A stretch of 64,000 nucleotides of DNA from Limonium bicolor (lineage: Eukaryota; Streptophyta; Magnoliopsida; Caryophyllales; Plumbaginaceae): contig CM041779.1 of NCBI GenBank assembly GCA_023374045.1, forward strand, positions 1,116,001 through 1,180,000. The letters run 5' to 3'. The position numbers and the translations under genes were made by a program. The notes beneath the pieces are model-generated. The model was not told the origin of the DNA. It worked only from the letters and a program-made list of their open reading frames with translations, and ran no database searches. Below are positions 12,841 through 24,534 of this stretch, one piece after another. Position 1 is the first letter of the stretch; the number at the start of each line of letters is the position of its first letter.

Positions 12841-15800
12841 ACGAATGGTTGACTACTGAATTGTCTTCCTTAGTAGGTATTGTACTTGTGTATTTATGTA
12901 GGTATCCTTGATTGTATTGTGTAGTATGAGTATGTATGTATGCATGTAAAATGAACTCCATGTATATCCGACCCAAAGTAGTCGGCGTACCGCGGTTAGC
13001 ACGCGGTATATGCGGATTTCATATGCAGCGTAAGCTGACCCCCTCGGGGGACCCTTTTTAGTGTGCAGGTACCGAAGCTGTTCACCGTTCGAGAGAGTAG
13101 GACGGGGACTGCTACGTAAGCATGGGTAGTTGTATAGTAGGGATCGGTACTTGTATTGTAATGCGAATTTGGAAGTTTGAACTGTATCGGTAATTTAAGG
13201 ATTGTAGTATACTCGGTATAGTATTGTATTGGAGTTGTAATTGGATTATGGATGAGTATGCAATGGGAAGTATTGTATGATGTAGAGTACTCGGTATATT
13301 CATAATCATCAGATCGATAGTATGTAGTATTGTAATCCGCCTTGTTAGTCACGTGGGTGACTAACGGCATTGTACACCCGCCGTTGAGTAAGTAATATCC
13401 GCTGCGAAGGTAAGTATTTGTACAGTAATGACGGTATTAGCGGTAGGGGTGTTACATAATCCTTAAACCTTAATATAATTATAACCTATAATTTTTAAAA
13501 GGCTATAATTTTCGAACAGACCCTAGGACTATTTTAATTAAATTCCCACCACCAAACTTTGTATATTTACCAAATCTTCCCAATTTATAATACATAGTTT
13601 TCTAACATCATTAAAACTATATATTATACATATATCTTTATAAAACCTTATATATAACTCCAAAAATTACCAAACTATACCAAAAGGTTATAAATATTAT
13701 TCCTAACCTTATACTTCCTATAAATCTCGGTTTTAACCCATTTGTAACAATGTTATAAAATATCATATATTATACTTATATAATTCATATAAACTCCAAA
13801 TTTAACCAAATAAACTTCTAAAAATTCCTAATAACTTAAGGACTGTTCTAAATTCTATTTAGTACCCCAAGTTTTCGGAAATCACAAAATAACCCCATCT
13901 CTTATAAATCTTTTACAATTTAATACCATCTTACTATAAGGTAGTATTTTAATTTCTTAAATTCCCCAAAATTGGTCAAAGTCTCCTATATAGTCAACTT
14001 TGACTTCTAATACCAAATTGGACCCAAACTCTCTGTAATTACCAAACATATCCTATACTTTTCTATTTTTACAATTTTGACACAAAACTTTATAAAATGT
14101 TATAATTTTTATTAAATTCATTTAAAAACCCTAAATTCCTCTAAATTAAGCCCATGGCTTTATAATTTTCCAGTAATTACGGTTTGGCCCCAAACTTAAT
14201 TATATAAGCATAAATCTAACTAAATAAGCTTATAAACTTAAATTAAAATGGCCTAATGACATGGCCTTATTACAACCTTGAACTTGCAATAAATTACACT
14301 TTAAATGTCTCAAAATATAGTATAAACTCACGGCCTCACTTTAGTTTTTTATTTTTCCACATAATGTCTTAATTTGACCATTATGTTAATTAAATCACTT
14401 AAGTGACTAGCTTAATTTATCTTAGTCATTTTTTTCCATTTTTAGGTTAATATAACCCATATTAATTACTCCACTCTCGGCATAATTTTATATATGCTAA
14501 GAAATCATAAAATCATAAGTTTTAAGGTGTTTATACCTTGATTTCTCCTTGTATGAGCTCGGCAGCTTAGAGGTAAATTCACCACATCATTTAGACATGT
14601 TTAATACACCAAAATAAGATATGGTTATACTCCAAGCTTGAGCTTAACCATAAGGAACAATTAATGTAAGATTTAAGGCAAAATCACCTTAAAAATGCAA
14701 GGGAACTTCAAGAGGAATTCGGCCTGATTTAAACACACCACAAGGTGTTAAATTCACCATATAGACATAGGAAATAGCTAGACAACAACAAGCTGCTGTG
14801 GTAATAGGTTTTACCTTGGCAAAATGCCTTAAAATAGGGTATTTGCTTTAGATCTCGGCCACCCTTGCTCCAAATGGCTAACCAACTGAATTAATATGTA
14901 AATATGAAGATTATGAGTGTATAAAATCATAAAGATCAAAGGAAGAAAACCGGATGAAGAATAGAAAGGCTTAAGGTATGTTTTTACCTTAAAATGCAAC
15001 TTTGAACAACCTTGGCCCCTAGACTTGCTTCAGCCAAGTTTGGTGCTTGTTATAACCTTAGAACACTGAGAATGAGCCATAGGAATTGATGAGCCACGAG
15101 ATCTAAGTGTAGGTAGTGAAGAGATGAAGAAAAAGAGCTAAAATAAGCCTTAAAACCTTACCTTAAGAGCTTAAGAGTTTGAATTGTCTTCCTAACTCAA
15201 GAACACACCTTGAGAGGTTCTGGGAAGGCTGCTGCATCGGCTGCAATGGGGCAAGAGGCAAGGGAATGATTGGAATGACTTAATTGATTTGAAAAAGTAA
15301 GAAAAGTAACTTTTACTATGCTAAATTGGTATCTGGTAGTAATTGGTAATCAATGATGTGTGAGCTGTCTTCCCACCTCCTTGCCAGCCGACAGCCATAT
15401 GGTCAAATGGGTCAATTAATTGACCATTGACCAAACTTGGTCAATTTGTCCAAAAATGCACTATTTTGGTTACTATTCATACTTAAATGGCATATTTTGA
15501 TTTTTATTTTCAAACTTTGATTTAGACTTTATAAAATAGTCTATTATATCAAATTAATGATTTAAATAATATATTCCAGTCTTTAAATGACAAAAAGTCA
15601 TTATCTTTGAGCTCATACACAAAAACGTGCTTTAAGGTGTTTTAGTGCACATTTTTGTGTCACCGGTTGTTTCTGAGCTTAGTTTTTTTGAGAACGGTTT
15701 TTTTGTGTTCCTTAATTCATTATAGTACTTAGGAATCCACTTTGGATCCTATTTGAGGTCATACAATCTTTATGGTGCTTTAAAGCACATTTTTGGCTTT

Positions 15801-15930
15801 ACCGATCTTAAGGCGTGTTTTGCCTTGTTGAGATCTTTTAGATTGTTCCCTAATAATATTTTGATGTTTATTAACCATCTTAGATCATTAATAGATCATT
15901 TAATTAAGTTTTAAAGGTTAGGGTATTTCA

Positions 15931-16371
15931 GTCTACCCCCCTTAAAAAGGCTTCGTCCCGAAGTCCTTAATCCTCTACAGTTCACCTAAGGAATCAAGTT
16001 TCACTAAGTAGCCAAACAGTCCATCGCTAGGGAGTAACTCCCACTAGGTTCAGACCTAGTCTATACATACAACATATATCAAATAGCCAAACATCATGGT
16101 ATAAACTCATTCGTTTCATAGCACTAAACAGGGTGCACATCCAATTCATCAACAAAAGTACTCACGGTACTATATATATATTCAACCAGGTGCACTAAGG
16201 CACATACATAAGATGTATCAGACATACAATCATCCAAACAAACATGTATGATGCAGCATACTACCAAAACACACCACAAAAACAAGACCTAATGCATAAC
16301 ATATGCGCAAGCCAAGTGGTGTCTACCCCCCTTAAAAAGGGTTTGACCACGAACCCGTATAAGTATCACAG
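15931..16371 (-). other. 3' untranslated region of element A with two identical polypurine tracts
   Basis: On the + strand GTCTACCCCCCTTAAAAAGG occurs at 15931-15950, abutting the LTR, and identically at 16321-16340, just past the pol stop codon. In element orientation these are CCTTTTTAAGGGGGGTAGAC, a classic polypurine tract. The 370 bp between them match the end of element D (59100-59340), including the ACTAGGTCTGAACCTAGT motif, which confirms that A and D are one family. No gene is present. Confidence 0.85.
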
Positions 16372-16374
16372 CTA

Positions 16375-17682
16375 CTACTCGAAGAGTGCTGGGTACTTCG
16401 CTCTCATGGAGTCCTCTAACTCCCATGTAGCCTCCTCCACCTCATGGTTTGACCAGAGAACCTTGACCATGCTAACGGTCTTGTTCCTAGTCTGCCTCGT
16501 CTTCGTATCGAGAATGTGGAGTGGTACTTCCTCATATCGTAGAGCGGGGTCCAACTCTAAAGTCTCTGGCTGTAAAACGTGCGATGGATAGGGCACATAC
16601 CTCTTCAACTGTGAAACGTGGAAGACGTCATGCACCCTCCCGAGCTCTGCTGGCAAATCCAGTTTGTAGGCTAACGGGCCCACTCGCTCCCTAATCGCAT
16701 AAGGTCCAACGTACTTTGGGCTCAACTTGCCCTTCTGCCCGAACCGGAATATCCCCTTCATGGGTGACACTCTAAGGAATACCATATCGTCGGTAGTGAA
16801 CTCAATGTCCCTCCTTCTGGTGTCTACATATGATTTCTGCCGGTCCTGAGCTTCCCTCATGTTCTTACGAATCTGTAGGACATCCTCCTTAATCTGCTCT
16901 AGGTACTCTGGTCCTAGAAGCGTAGTCTCGCTGGCCTCATCCCAGCATAAAGGAGTCCTACACGATCTACCATAAAGGGCCTGAAACGGTGGCATCTGTA
17001 TCGAGGAGTGGTAGCTGTTGTTGTAGGCGAACTCTATCAAATGTAGACGCTCTAACCAGCTCCCCTGAAAATCTAAGGCACATGCTCTCAGCATGTCCTC
17101 TAGTGTCTGGATGGTCCTCTCACTCTGACCGTCGGTCTGTGGATGGAACGCCGTACTAAGCTTCAACTTTGTACCCAAGGCTTCCTGAACCTGTCCCCAG
17201 AATCTGGACAAAAATTGAGGGTCCCTATCAGAAACAATAGTCTTTGGCACACCATGGTGCCGGATCACCTCCTTCTGGAACAAGTCCGCTAACTTCGGGA
17301 CCTTCCAGGTATCCTTCATAGCAACAAATTTTGCCACCTTCATCAGACGGTCCACAATGACCCAAATCGTGTTCAGTCCTCCCTTAGTCGGTGGGAGACC
17401 GACAACGAAATCCATCGAGATGTCCTCGAACTTCCAGCAAGGAATAGACATAGACTGCACTAAACCTCCGGGTCTCCTATGCTCAAACTTAACCTTCTGA
17501 CAGGTCAAGCATCTAGCCACGTACTCAGCTACATCCTTCTTCATCCCGCTCCACCAGAAATGAACCTTCAAATCCTTATACATCTTCGAAGAACCAGGGT
17601 GGACGGATAAGGACGAGCAATGAGCCTCCTGGAGTATCTTCTCCTTCAGGTCAGGAGAAGACTGGAATACACAAACGGCCAT
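16375..17682 (-). CDS. Integrase with C-terminal chromodomain (pol of element A)
   Basis: This uninterrupted 435-codon segment encodes the integrase that would join element cDNA into chromosomal DNA in the nucleus. It shows the HHCC zinc-binding domain (H21, H28, C58, C61) and the catalytic triad D91, D152, E188 with D35E spacing (motifs SMDF, SDRDPQF, HPQTDGQSER). A GPY motif lies near 325 (VGPYAI), and a chromodomain occupies about 386-435, ending KVLWSNHEVEEATWE. The chromodomain places A among plant chromoviruses; such domains are thought to guide insertion to marked chromatin. The first residues (MAVCVFQ) are not a true start: the frame should continue from RNase H, but single-base shifts near 17690 break it. 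The frame ends just before the upstream polypurine tract. Confidence 0.96.
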   Translation of the reverse strand: MAVCVFQSSPDLKEKILQEAHCSSLSVHPGSSKMYKDLKVHFWWSGMKKDVAEYVARCLTCQKVKFEHRRPGGLVQSMSIPCWKFEDISMDFVVGLPPTKGGLNTIWVIVDRLMKVAKFVAMKDTWKVPKLADLFQKEVIRHHGVPKTIVSDRDPQFLSRFWGQVQEALGTKLKLSTAFHPQTDGQSERTIQTLEDMLRACALDFQGSWLERLHLIEFAYNNSYHSSIQMPPFQALYGRSCRTPLCWDEASETTLLGPEYLEQIKEDVLQIRKNMREAQDRQKSYVDTRRRDIEFTTDDMVFLRVSPMKGIFRFGQKGKLSPKYVGPYAIRERVGPLAYKLDLPAELGRVHDVFHVSQLKRYVPYPSHVLQPETLELDPALRYEEVPLHILDTKTRQTRNKTVSMVKVLWSNHEVEEATWELEDSMRAKYPALFE

Positions 17683-18064
17683 TCAGTCGAATCATGCCAT
17701 CATCACACAGTTCGAAGTCATACTTCTATCTCTCGAAACAACCCTCTGACATCTTCTGTCTGATACTCTGCATATACTGATCACTCTCCTGTGCAACTCG
17801 TATCTCATCAATCATACTGCTGCTCGCTAATAATGTAAACAATGAATGAGCTCTGCGGCTCAGGGCGTCGGCTACTACATTCGCCTTACCCTCCTTATAC
17901 CTCAGGTCTATGTCGTAGTCCTTCAAGAACTCGACCCATCTTCTCTGTCGCATGTTCAGCTCCTTCTGAGAGAAGAGATGGTAGACTCTTATGATCAGAG
18001 TACATAGTGACTGTCACACCGTAAAGATAATGTCGCCAGATCTTCAAAGCGAAGACTATTGTGC
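17683..18064 (-). pseudogene. RNase H C-terminal half and linker of pol (element A)
   Basis: Two overlapping minus-strand frames encode the distal part of the retroviral-type RNase H: one with [15 protein letters not shown] and SDHKSL, the other with [19 protein letters not shown] and ADALSRR. They belong together; a single-base shift near 17970 separates them and another near 17690 separates them from integrase. The CACTA transposon is inserted immediately upstream in the gene. Joining across its CTA duplication restores [12 protein letters not shown], the expected continuous RNase H sequence, which proves the insertion point. Confidence 0.9.
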
Positions 18065-18067
18065 CTA

Positions 18068-18430
18068 CACTAGTAGAAAAAAGGCCTATTTTGGCGGTTC
18101 CAATGGGCCTATTTCGACGGTTGTGAACCGCCGAAATGAGCACCGCCGAAATAGGTGTACCTATCTCGGCGGTTCTTAGAGCACAACCGCCGAGATAGAC
18201 CCATGGGATTGACCGATGCTGAGTTTGACCATGAGTCTATCTCGGCGGTTCTTAGAGCACAACCGCCGAGATAGACCCATGGGATTGACCGATGCTGAGT
18301 TTGACCATGAGTCTATCTCGGCGGTTGTTCTCTAAGAACCGCCGAGATAGACTCATGGTCAAACTCAGCATCGGTCAATCCCATGGGTCTATCTCGGCGG
18401 TTGTGCTCTAGAACCGCCGAGATAGGGGTA
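18068..18430. repeat. Left subterminal repeats of the CACTA element, with a ~190-bp near-perfect palindrome
   Basis: CTATCTCGGCGG recurs at 18161, 18237 and 18313 (period 76 bp). Each unit contains a small hairpin AACCGCCGAGATAG / CTATCTCGGCGGTT. The third unit is followed by its own inverted copy, so 18237-18426 reads as an almost perfect palindrome centred near 18332. In CACTA elements such subterminal motifs are the binding sites of the element's DNA-binding protein. The long palindrome is unusual. Confidence 0.92.
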
Positions 18431-18839
18431 TTTTTTTTTGTTTTTTTCCATCCTAGCTTATATATATATATATTCACCGCATTTGTTTCAATGAGACCTG
18501 TAATAAAGCTTCATCCATACAGGGAGCTCCAGCACACATTTTAAAAGTTATAAAAGCTCCCAATTAATACCAACGACGCACCACAATTTGAGAGTTAACA
18601 AAACCAATGCAATTACACTTATTTACACACTTTCATTACAAATAAAAAACAACATTACAATTCAAATCTACCATTACACCATCCACAAGTGTACAGAGTT
18701 ACAATTACATACTCCAAAAAGTTCACAAAACATCTTCATGATCATCAATTCATTAAACTTGTACAGACGAACTCCGACCATTCCTCAAGTATCTCAACAA
18801 TTTGAGCATCATCATACTGACCACCTTTGATCCGAGTTG
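18431..18839 (-). other. CACTA 3' region, possible tail of a transposon protein
   Basis: AT-rich DNA with a TA run near 18463. On the minus strand, roughly 18750-18836, a short open stretch reads GQYDDAQIVEILEEWSEF before a stop. It could be the C-terminus of a CACTA-encoded protein, but it is too short to assign. Otherwise I see nothing here. Confidence 0.35.
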
Positions 18840-20516
18840 TCCTAAGGTTGCTCCTTGGGCTCGGATTTGGTTGATATAACTTGTGTGTTATATGTGTGTG
18901 GTTACATGTATGTGTTTAAGTGTTACTGCATTATTACTTTATGCACGAGCGTCCTACGGGACTAACACTACCGACTATAGATCGACTTATATAACATACA
19001 TATACGTTATTGTGATGACATGACGGTTACTTGATATAATACCATAGTATTAATATTAAGTATATGGTAACCTAAGTAAAACACTTAGGGACGAGTCACG
19101 ACATTGTCGGTCTCTAGAGCATATCTCGAACATGAATATAACCTAGATTACTTCTAGGTATGCGTGAGACCCATTGGGCAGCTAATTAATAATTATTCTC
19201 CATAAGACTACGAGCATATCTTAAACATTATGAGAGAGAGATGGTATGAGTTGAGTTGAGTGGAGGAATCCCGGTAGTTTACGAACTACTTGGTTGCACA
19301 TTTGTGATCACTGAGGGGTTTCCTAATTGGATTCCGCTCCAGGTTATATCCAACGAGCCCAAACTGGATCGTGGATCAGGTGGCTACGGCCTTTTTATGG
19401 ACGTCTTACGAGACATAAGAGAGTCAGGGGCCTCCGGACCTCTGGCGAAATGAGCACCTTTGTGTACGGGAGGACTACTGTCCATGGTGAGGTTATCGGG
19501 TTGTCCTAACATGACGCCCAACTGGTATTAATAATTAAACATGATTGGATGGAGCCTACAAGGCTAATTGTAAACTAAATTAACGATGGAAACTGTACGC
19601 TTCGGCGAATGTACATTGTACATATGGATGGGGCCTTGAAGGCCAAACTAAAATAAATTAATAAAGGATGGTATACACTACGGCGATTGTACATTGTACA
19701 TCATTTTGTGGTTGTTCGATACGTTCGATATATAATTGTGGATTATGTTATTAAATGATTGTTTGGATTGGATGGATGGTTGAATATCTATGAATATTTG
19801 TATGGATGATTATGTATATTATACATTATGTTACAGTATTGATTATAACTGTAAAACGGTAAAGCATGAAACCAATCTAATAATAAGATGGTTAATATGA
19901 CAAGTGACCATTAGGGTCCAGGCCCGGCATACTCAACGTCTATCGCTGATACTACACCATTTCAGGTTGTTGATTATTGTCGAAGCCGAAGAGCAGGAAC
20001 AGGGTAATTGGAGTTTCACTTTAATTATTACTGCGCATGGAGTTTGTCTATATGACGATGAAGATGGTGAATTGTATTATGGTAAGGTTGTGTATATTCA
20101 GGTTTGGGTAGATGCTCACTTGTCGATGTTTATGCTTTATGGATTTAGTATGATGTATAGGAGTTTCTCGTTATCACGGCGGTTAGCAGTTCGTTTATGT
20201 TGGAAGTTGGATGTAGTTTGATTACAGTTATTTGAACATGCACTGTTGCATTTTGATTCGAATCTAGAAATGTATAGGTTTTGGATACTTAGAAAGCTCA
20301 CTGTGAATGTATTTTATCTTGGTTTGGGAAGTTTAGATCTATCTCTTGTTGTCACTGTGGGAAAATGTTTCGTATTTAAGATTACATCAGTAGGCACGTT
20401 ATTACCCGTATGGGCGAGTAAGAACGGTGACACCAGTAGTACAATTGTTGAGATTACCGCTGCGATTACATTGTTAATTAAGTTGATTAGGAGCCGAATA
20501 GGGTAGGGGTGTTACA
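18840..20516 (+). mobile_element. LTR remnant related to families A/D, inside the CACTA element
   Basis: The last 300 bp (about 20215-20516) closely match the end of the LTR of D (about 53535-53837), including the shared GAGCCGA.TAG.GTAGGGGTGTTACA terminus. The insertion ends at 20516, directly in the transposase frame. The 5' part does not start with TGAAATACCC and does not match the A/D LTR by eye, and no target duplication of the 3' flank AGGAT was found on the left. The left boundary is therefore a guess. It may be a truncated or recombined LTR of a related family. Confidence 0.6.
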
Positions 20517-21697
20517 AGGATAAATCAAGCATCTCAACAACTTGGGACCAGATATCAGGAGAGATAACATGATGTACTTTCGTTTCATACACAACCATGA
20601 GGGCAAATTGTAGATCACTAGCAGAACAGGCCATGTACTGTGTTGACTACTCAATGTGCCGTACGGGTTCATTCCATCAGTACATAACCCAAGCCTCAGA
20701 TTCCTATCTTCATGTCCGAAATGTTCTTTGTACCGTCTATTGATGTTTCTCCACTGAGGCCCATCTGCTGGATGTCTTAGTTTCTCATCACTCTTTCTAC
20801 CCTCCGCATGCCATCGTAAGTTCTTTGCATCTTTCGGATTCGTAAACAACCGTTTGAATCTGGGTATAATCGGCAAATACCAAACAAGTTTTGCTGGAGG
20901 GCTTTTTTTCTGAACGGAGGAGTACTCACCATCTTTATGCTTATACCGGGACAACGAACATTTCGGCAATTGTCCAGATGTTCGTATTCACCCCTGTACA
21001 ACACACAGTTGTTTGGACACGCATGAATTTTTTTGTACTCTACTCCCATTGGACACACCCATTTCTTTGCCTCATACGTGGTGGTAGGGAGACCGTTCTC
21101 ATCCGGTAGCATATCATGAATCAGCTCGAGGAATGCCGTGAAACCTTTGTCACTCAATCTATATCTTCCCTTCAGGTTGAACAAATTCAATATAGCTGTC
21201 AATTTCGTGTACTTAGTGCAAGTAGGATACAACGCCGTTTTGGATGCGTCCAACAACCTTTGATACTCATCCGGCCGGTCGACAAAGTTATCCTCAACGT
21301 TATCAAGCATCTCGTCAATTTGTTCATCATGATAAGTCGACTCACTGTCAACATTGACTCCGGAAGCGCTTGGGAGTTCTGACTCGTTAGTAGTATCGAA
21401 TGTCTGCTCGGTTCTTGAGTTACACCGATCGTGACTGTAGGAAGATGAAGCATTATCTTCAACCGGTTCTCCATGAAAAATCCATTTTGTATAATGTGGC
21501 ATGAAACCACGCGTCTTCACATGGAATTGTACGAGGTTGATGCTTGAATAATGTCTAACCACACCACAATCAACACAAGGACATGGAATTTTCTCCGCCT
21601 TTGTCCTGTCCTTGTGTTGCACTGCAGCTTTGCAAAACTCTTTCAGCATTTTGTCAAAATGTTCGCCTCTATCACCATACATCCATTCACGCTCCAT
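20517..21697 (-). pseudogene. TNP2-type CACTA transposase, N-terminal half
   Basis: The frame starts at MEREWMYG (about 21697), the opening of the transposase-associated domain of plant En/Spm proteins, with a Cys-rich CPCVDC segment. It continues through a region with KKWVCPMGVEYKKIHACPN. A single-base loss in a C run near 20970 shifts the frame; the next frame has CSLSRYKHKDG, RFKRLFTNPKDAKNLRWH and GLCTDGMNPYG, typical of Transposase_21, with the first catalytic Asp in TDGMNP. It then reaches MLSLLISGPK and is cut off by the LTR remnant at 20516. The remaining catalytic residues are missing, so it cannot be functional as it stands. Confidence 0.92.
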
Positions 21698-22608
21698 ACT
21701 ACATGTGCAACAGATCACAGGTGTGAGTTAGAGCCATTGTAGAATATGGTCTGTATTAAGTTGCACATGTTTATTTCTTAATGGAGCATGACTGGGATGA
21801 TTGTCAATTAGTCTAGCCTAACTCAAGGTTGCAAACACAAAATAAACTAGCATTTTAAATTTAAGAAATTGTTGCACTTCTAAAACAGAAACCGGTGTTT
21901 AAAACAATATTACGAATACTTTTTCTACAAAAAATTCGGCATGACCTTTGCATAATTGTACACATCCCGTGCTTATTATTCAGCACTCACCAAAGTCATC
22001 ACAACCACAAACATTCCAACAATGGCAGCAACCAACAATTAAAATAAATCAATTCTTTACTAGCTAACTGAAAACCAATTGCAAATTCAGATCATCAAAT
22101 CAACGCTTTCAATTCTCCACTGTATAAGTTCAAACCGGTTTAGAGATTAACAAAGAATCGAGAGTTAAAATACGTACTTGTTTTTTAAGGATTTATGGAC
22201 AGGGGAGACTGGTGCCTGAGAGGTAGGCTTCTGTGCGAGAGATGCAGCAATACCACTTCTGATATGTCTCTGCAAGGGAGCAACAAAAAATAAATTACAA
22301 AAGAAATGCATCAACAAATAGGGAATGAAGCTAAATTATGTACTAGCACTTATATTTAAATACATAATTGCATTTATTAAACAAATAATAAGGTTTAGTT
22401 ACTTACTTGTGCACAGAGGAGGAAAGTGCAACAGTAATGGAAGAAGGCGGGAAACAAGAGAGGTGATTCACGGACTTGAATGTAGTGAGACCTAATAAAA
22501 AAATTAGATATTGTTAGACATATACACATACATCAAACAATATTAATTACGAAGAGATTTTTTTTTTAAAAAAAGGCATGACTTTTGCATAATTTTACCT
22601 ATCCCATG

Positions 22609-22875
22609 CTTATTATTAAGCATTCACCAACCATTCATCAACACAAATTTCCATCACAAATCAAACTAATACCAACTTTATCCATCAAACCAAATTTTAA
22701 TAATTTGTGGAAATCAAATACAAAGTAAAAAAAGACACAACCATGCCTATTATTAAGCATTCACCAATTATTCAACAACACAAATTTCAATCATAAACCA
22801 AACTAATATATACCAAATTTATTCATCAAACGAAATTCCAATAATTTGTGGAAATCAAATACAAAGTACAAAAGA
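22609..22875. repeat. ~134-bp tandem duplication in the CACTA element
   Basis: CATGC.TATTATTAAGCATTCACCAA starts at 22609 and 22743. Both copies run on through CAAATTT, CATCAAAC and the shared end AATAATTTGTGGAAATCAAA. The copies have diverged by scattered substitutions. Confidence 0.85.
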
Positions 22876-23262
22876 GAAAAATGATAAGTTAGATTATATT
22901 ACCGGTTCGAAAATGAATTGTTCTCCGCTCCGCTTTCAATCTACCATCAAATGGTAAAGAAGCTTCTTAAGTATTTATCTGTAGAGACACAAATACGTAT
23001 AGACACAAGAGAAACTCAGTAGTTTGTTTTTCCTTATATGCAGTTAGGTTGCAAATTTACAGTGAGTGAAGAGAATGAAGAGAATGAAGAGTTAAATTAA
23101 AAAAAATATACCGGTTTCTAAATGAATTGTTTTCAGCCCCTCTTCTCAATCGGGCGTGAGAGACGCGTGTAGCCAATCTCTACAGAGGCAACGCATAAAG
23201 ATTGAACAACATTCACATCAATTAGAATAATTTTATATTAAACTTAACGACTATACAATACT

Positions 23263-23290
23263 CATATATATATATATATATATATATATA
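23263..23290. repeat. (AT)n microsatellite
   Basis: About 14 AT dinucleotides inside the non-coding part of the CACTA element. Confidence 0.95.
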
Positions 23291-24534
23291 CACTACCGAA
23301 TGTTTAATAGTATTTAACCAATGAATGAAGTTGTTCATAACAACTCATAAATGATAAGATCAAACTATAACTTACATAACAACCTAAATTGTATTTTTCA
23401 TGTTTAACATGTTATCCATAATTTTCAATATACCTCTTATGCATCACACTCATGTATTAACGATAATATAATATCATAATCAAATATGTAAATTATAAAC
23501 ATTATCGTTAGCTCATTCAAACAAGCACAATAAGAATTTTTTTAGTATAACTCTAATACAATCTACAGAGAGTGGGGAACTTAGTGTCAAAGATGATAAC
23601 TCATCAACTCGACTACAATATTGTTTATGAAGACAAGGAGAAACTCTTAATTGCTTAACTTATATTACTTGTTCGAACAAGTAAACTTACATTTGGGATT
23701 AGTACAAATTTTGTGCAATTAGATAAACAAAATATACATGCCATTTTCATTGCATAAGGAAAAAATAATTTAAAGATCTCCACCGCACTTTTACTATTAC
23801 ATAAACAATACAATATTTAAAATCCTTTTCTTGAAAACAAATTTAGTTATGAAATTTTTCTAATTTATGTGTTGCTTATTTATGCAAAAATAACTAGCAG
23901 AGATCTCACTCACCAATGTATATTTACAATGTATATTTACTTATGAAATGTGAATTAACAAGTAATTTTAAGTGGACAAATAAGCTAACCTAACTATACT
24001 TAAACAAATAATGCTAAACATTGTTCCACCCCATATATAAGCATAATAAATCTAGCCCAAATAAGCTAACCTAACTATACTTAAAAGAAGGGCCAAAAAC
24101 AAAAAAAATTCACTCGGACATTTCGTCAAACACCTTGTGTGCATACATAAATTTATTAGTTTAACAACCAAATCTTGCAAAGATTTCACACACACAATAA
24201 ATATCAGCATCCACAATCACAATGTGACAACAATCTAACAATTTTAACAACATTAACATTTTATTAAACAAAACCGAAACTTAACTTAGGGTTTATACTC
24301 ACCTCTATTCGCCTCTGTTGCTGGGCGGAAGGAGGGCAGCGACGCCAACCGACGCGACGACCACCGACGGCGCGACGTCCGGCAAGGCGAGAGGAGGAGG
24401 AGGGTGGGCGGGCGACGGAAGTGTGGTGGCGGTGGCGTCGGGTTCGCAGTCGCCGGGAGAACAGAGAGAGAAGAGGGGTTAATCCCTAATGAAATCGTAA
24501 TTGTGTCGAGCTGGGCTGGGGGGTTAATTAAAAG

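Larger units (their letters stand above)
8937..13456 (+). mobile_element. Element B: solo LTR (4520 bp)
   Basis: Starts TGAAATACCCCGAAC, ends GGTAGGGGTGTTACA, and is flanked by a perfect 5-bp duplication TAATC (8932-8936 and 13457-13461). The empty site is visible in the other LTR of A near 31707, where TAATC occurs once and the sequence is continuous. The interior has no PBS, polypurine tract or pol motif, so this is best read as a solo LTR left by recombination between two LTRs of a third gypsy family. It holds a CA microsatellite (9498-9517), pyrimidine-rich leader-like sequence (9570-9650), a GC-rich 72-bp repeat array (11103-11455), a TATG run near 11497, and a GAGTA-rich low-complexity tract (12590-12840). 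Open frames inside it are not credible genes. Confidence 0.93.
6560..15930 (-). mobile_element. 3' LTR of element A (split by solo LTR B)
   Basis: On the + strand it runs from TGTAACACCCCTACTAATTC to AGGTTAGGGTATTTCA and is followed at once by the reverse complement of the polypurine tract. Removing B and one TAATC copy leaves about 4846 bp, matching the 4841 bp of the other LTR. The parts 6560-8936 and 13457-15930 align to 29335 through about 31707 and on to 34175. It is AT-rich and contains no supported gene; short open frames around 7063, 7699 and 8140 recur in the other LTR only because the DNA is duplicated. Confidence 0.95.
21698..24534 (-). other. CACTA 5' non-coding region
   Basis: About 2.8 kb upstream of the transposase start with no credible reading frame. 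It is AT-rich except for 24300-24480, which is GC-rich with GAGGAGG and GCGACG runs and may be the transcription start and leader. It contains a tandem duplication (22609-22875) with a third, more diverged relative near 21940-22010, and an AT microsatellite (23263-23290). The short + strand frame at 24404 is GC-rich shadow sequence. Confidence 0.6.

Noticed and set aside
12206..12976. 256-codon minus-strand open frame in solo LTR B
   Set aside because: It lies across GAGTA/GTATG low-complexity sequence, is dominated by Tyr, Ser and Leu, has no domain, and occurs in an LTR.
8937..13456. B as a complete small non-autonomous element
   Set aside because: No internal LTR boundary, PBS or polypurine tract was found; a single TG...CA unit with target duplication fits a solo LTR better.
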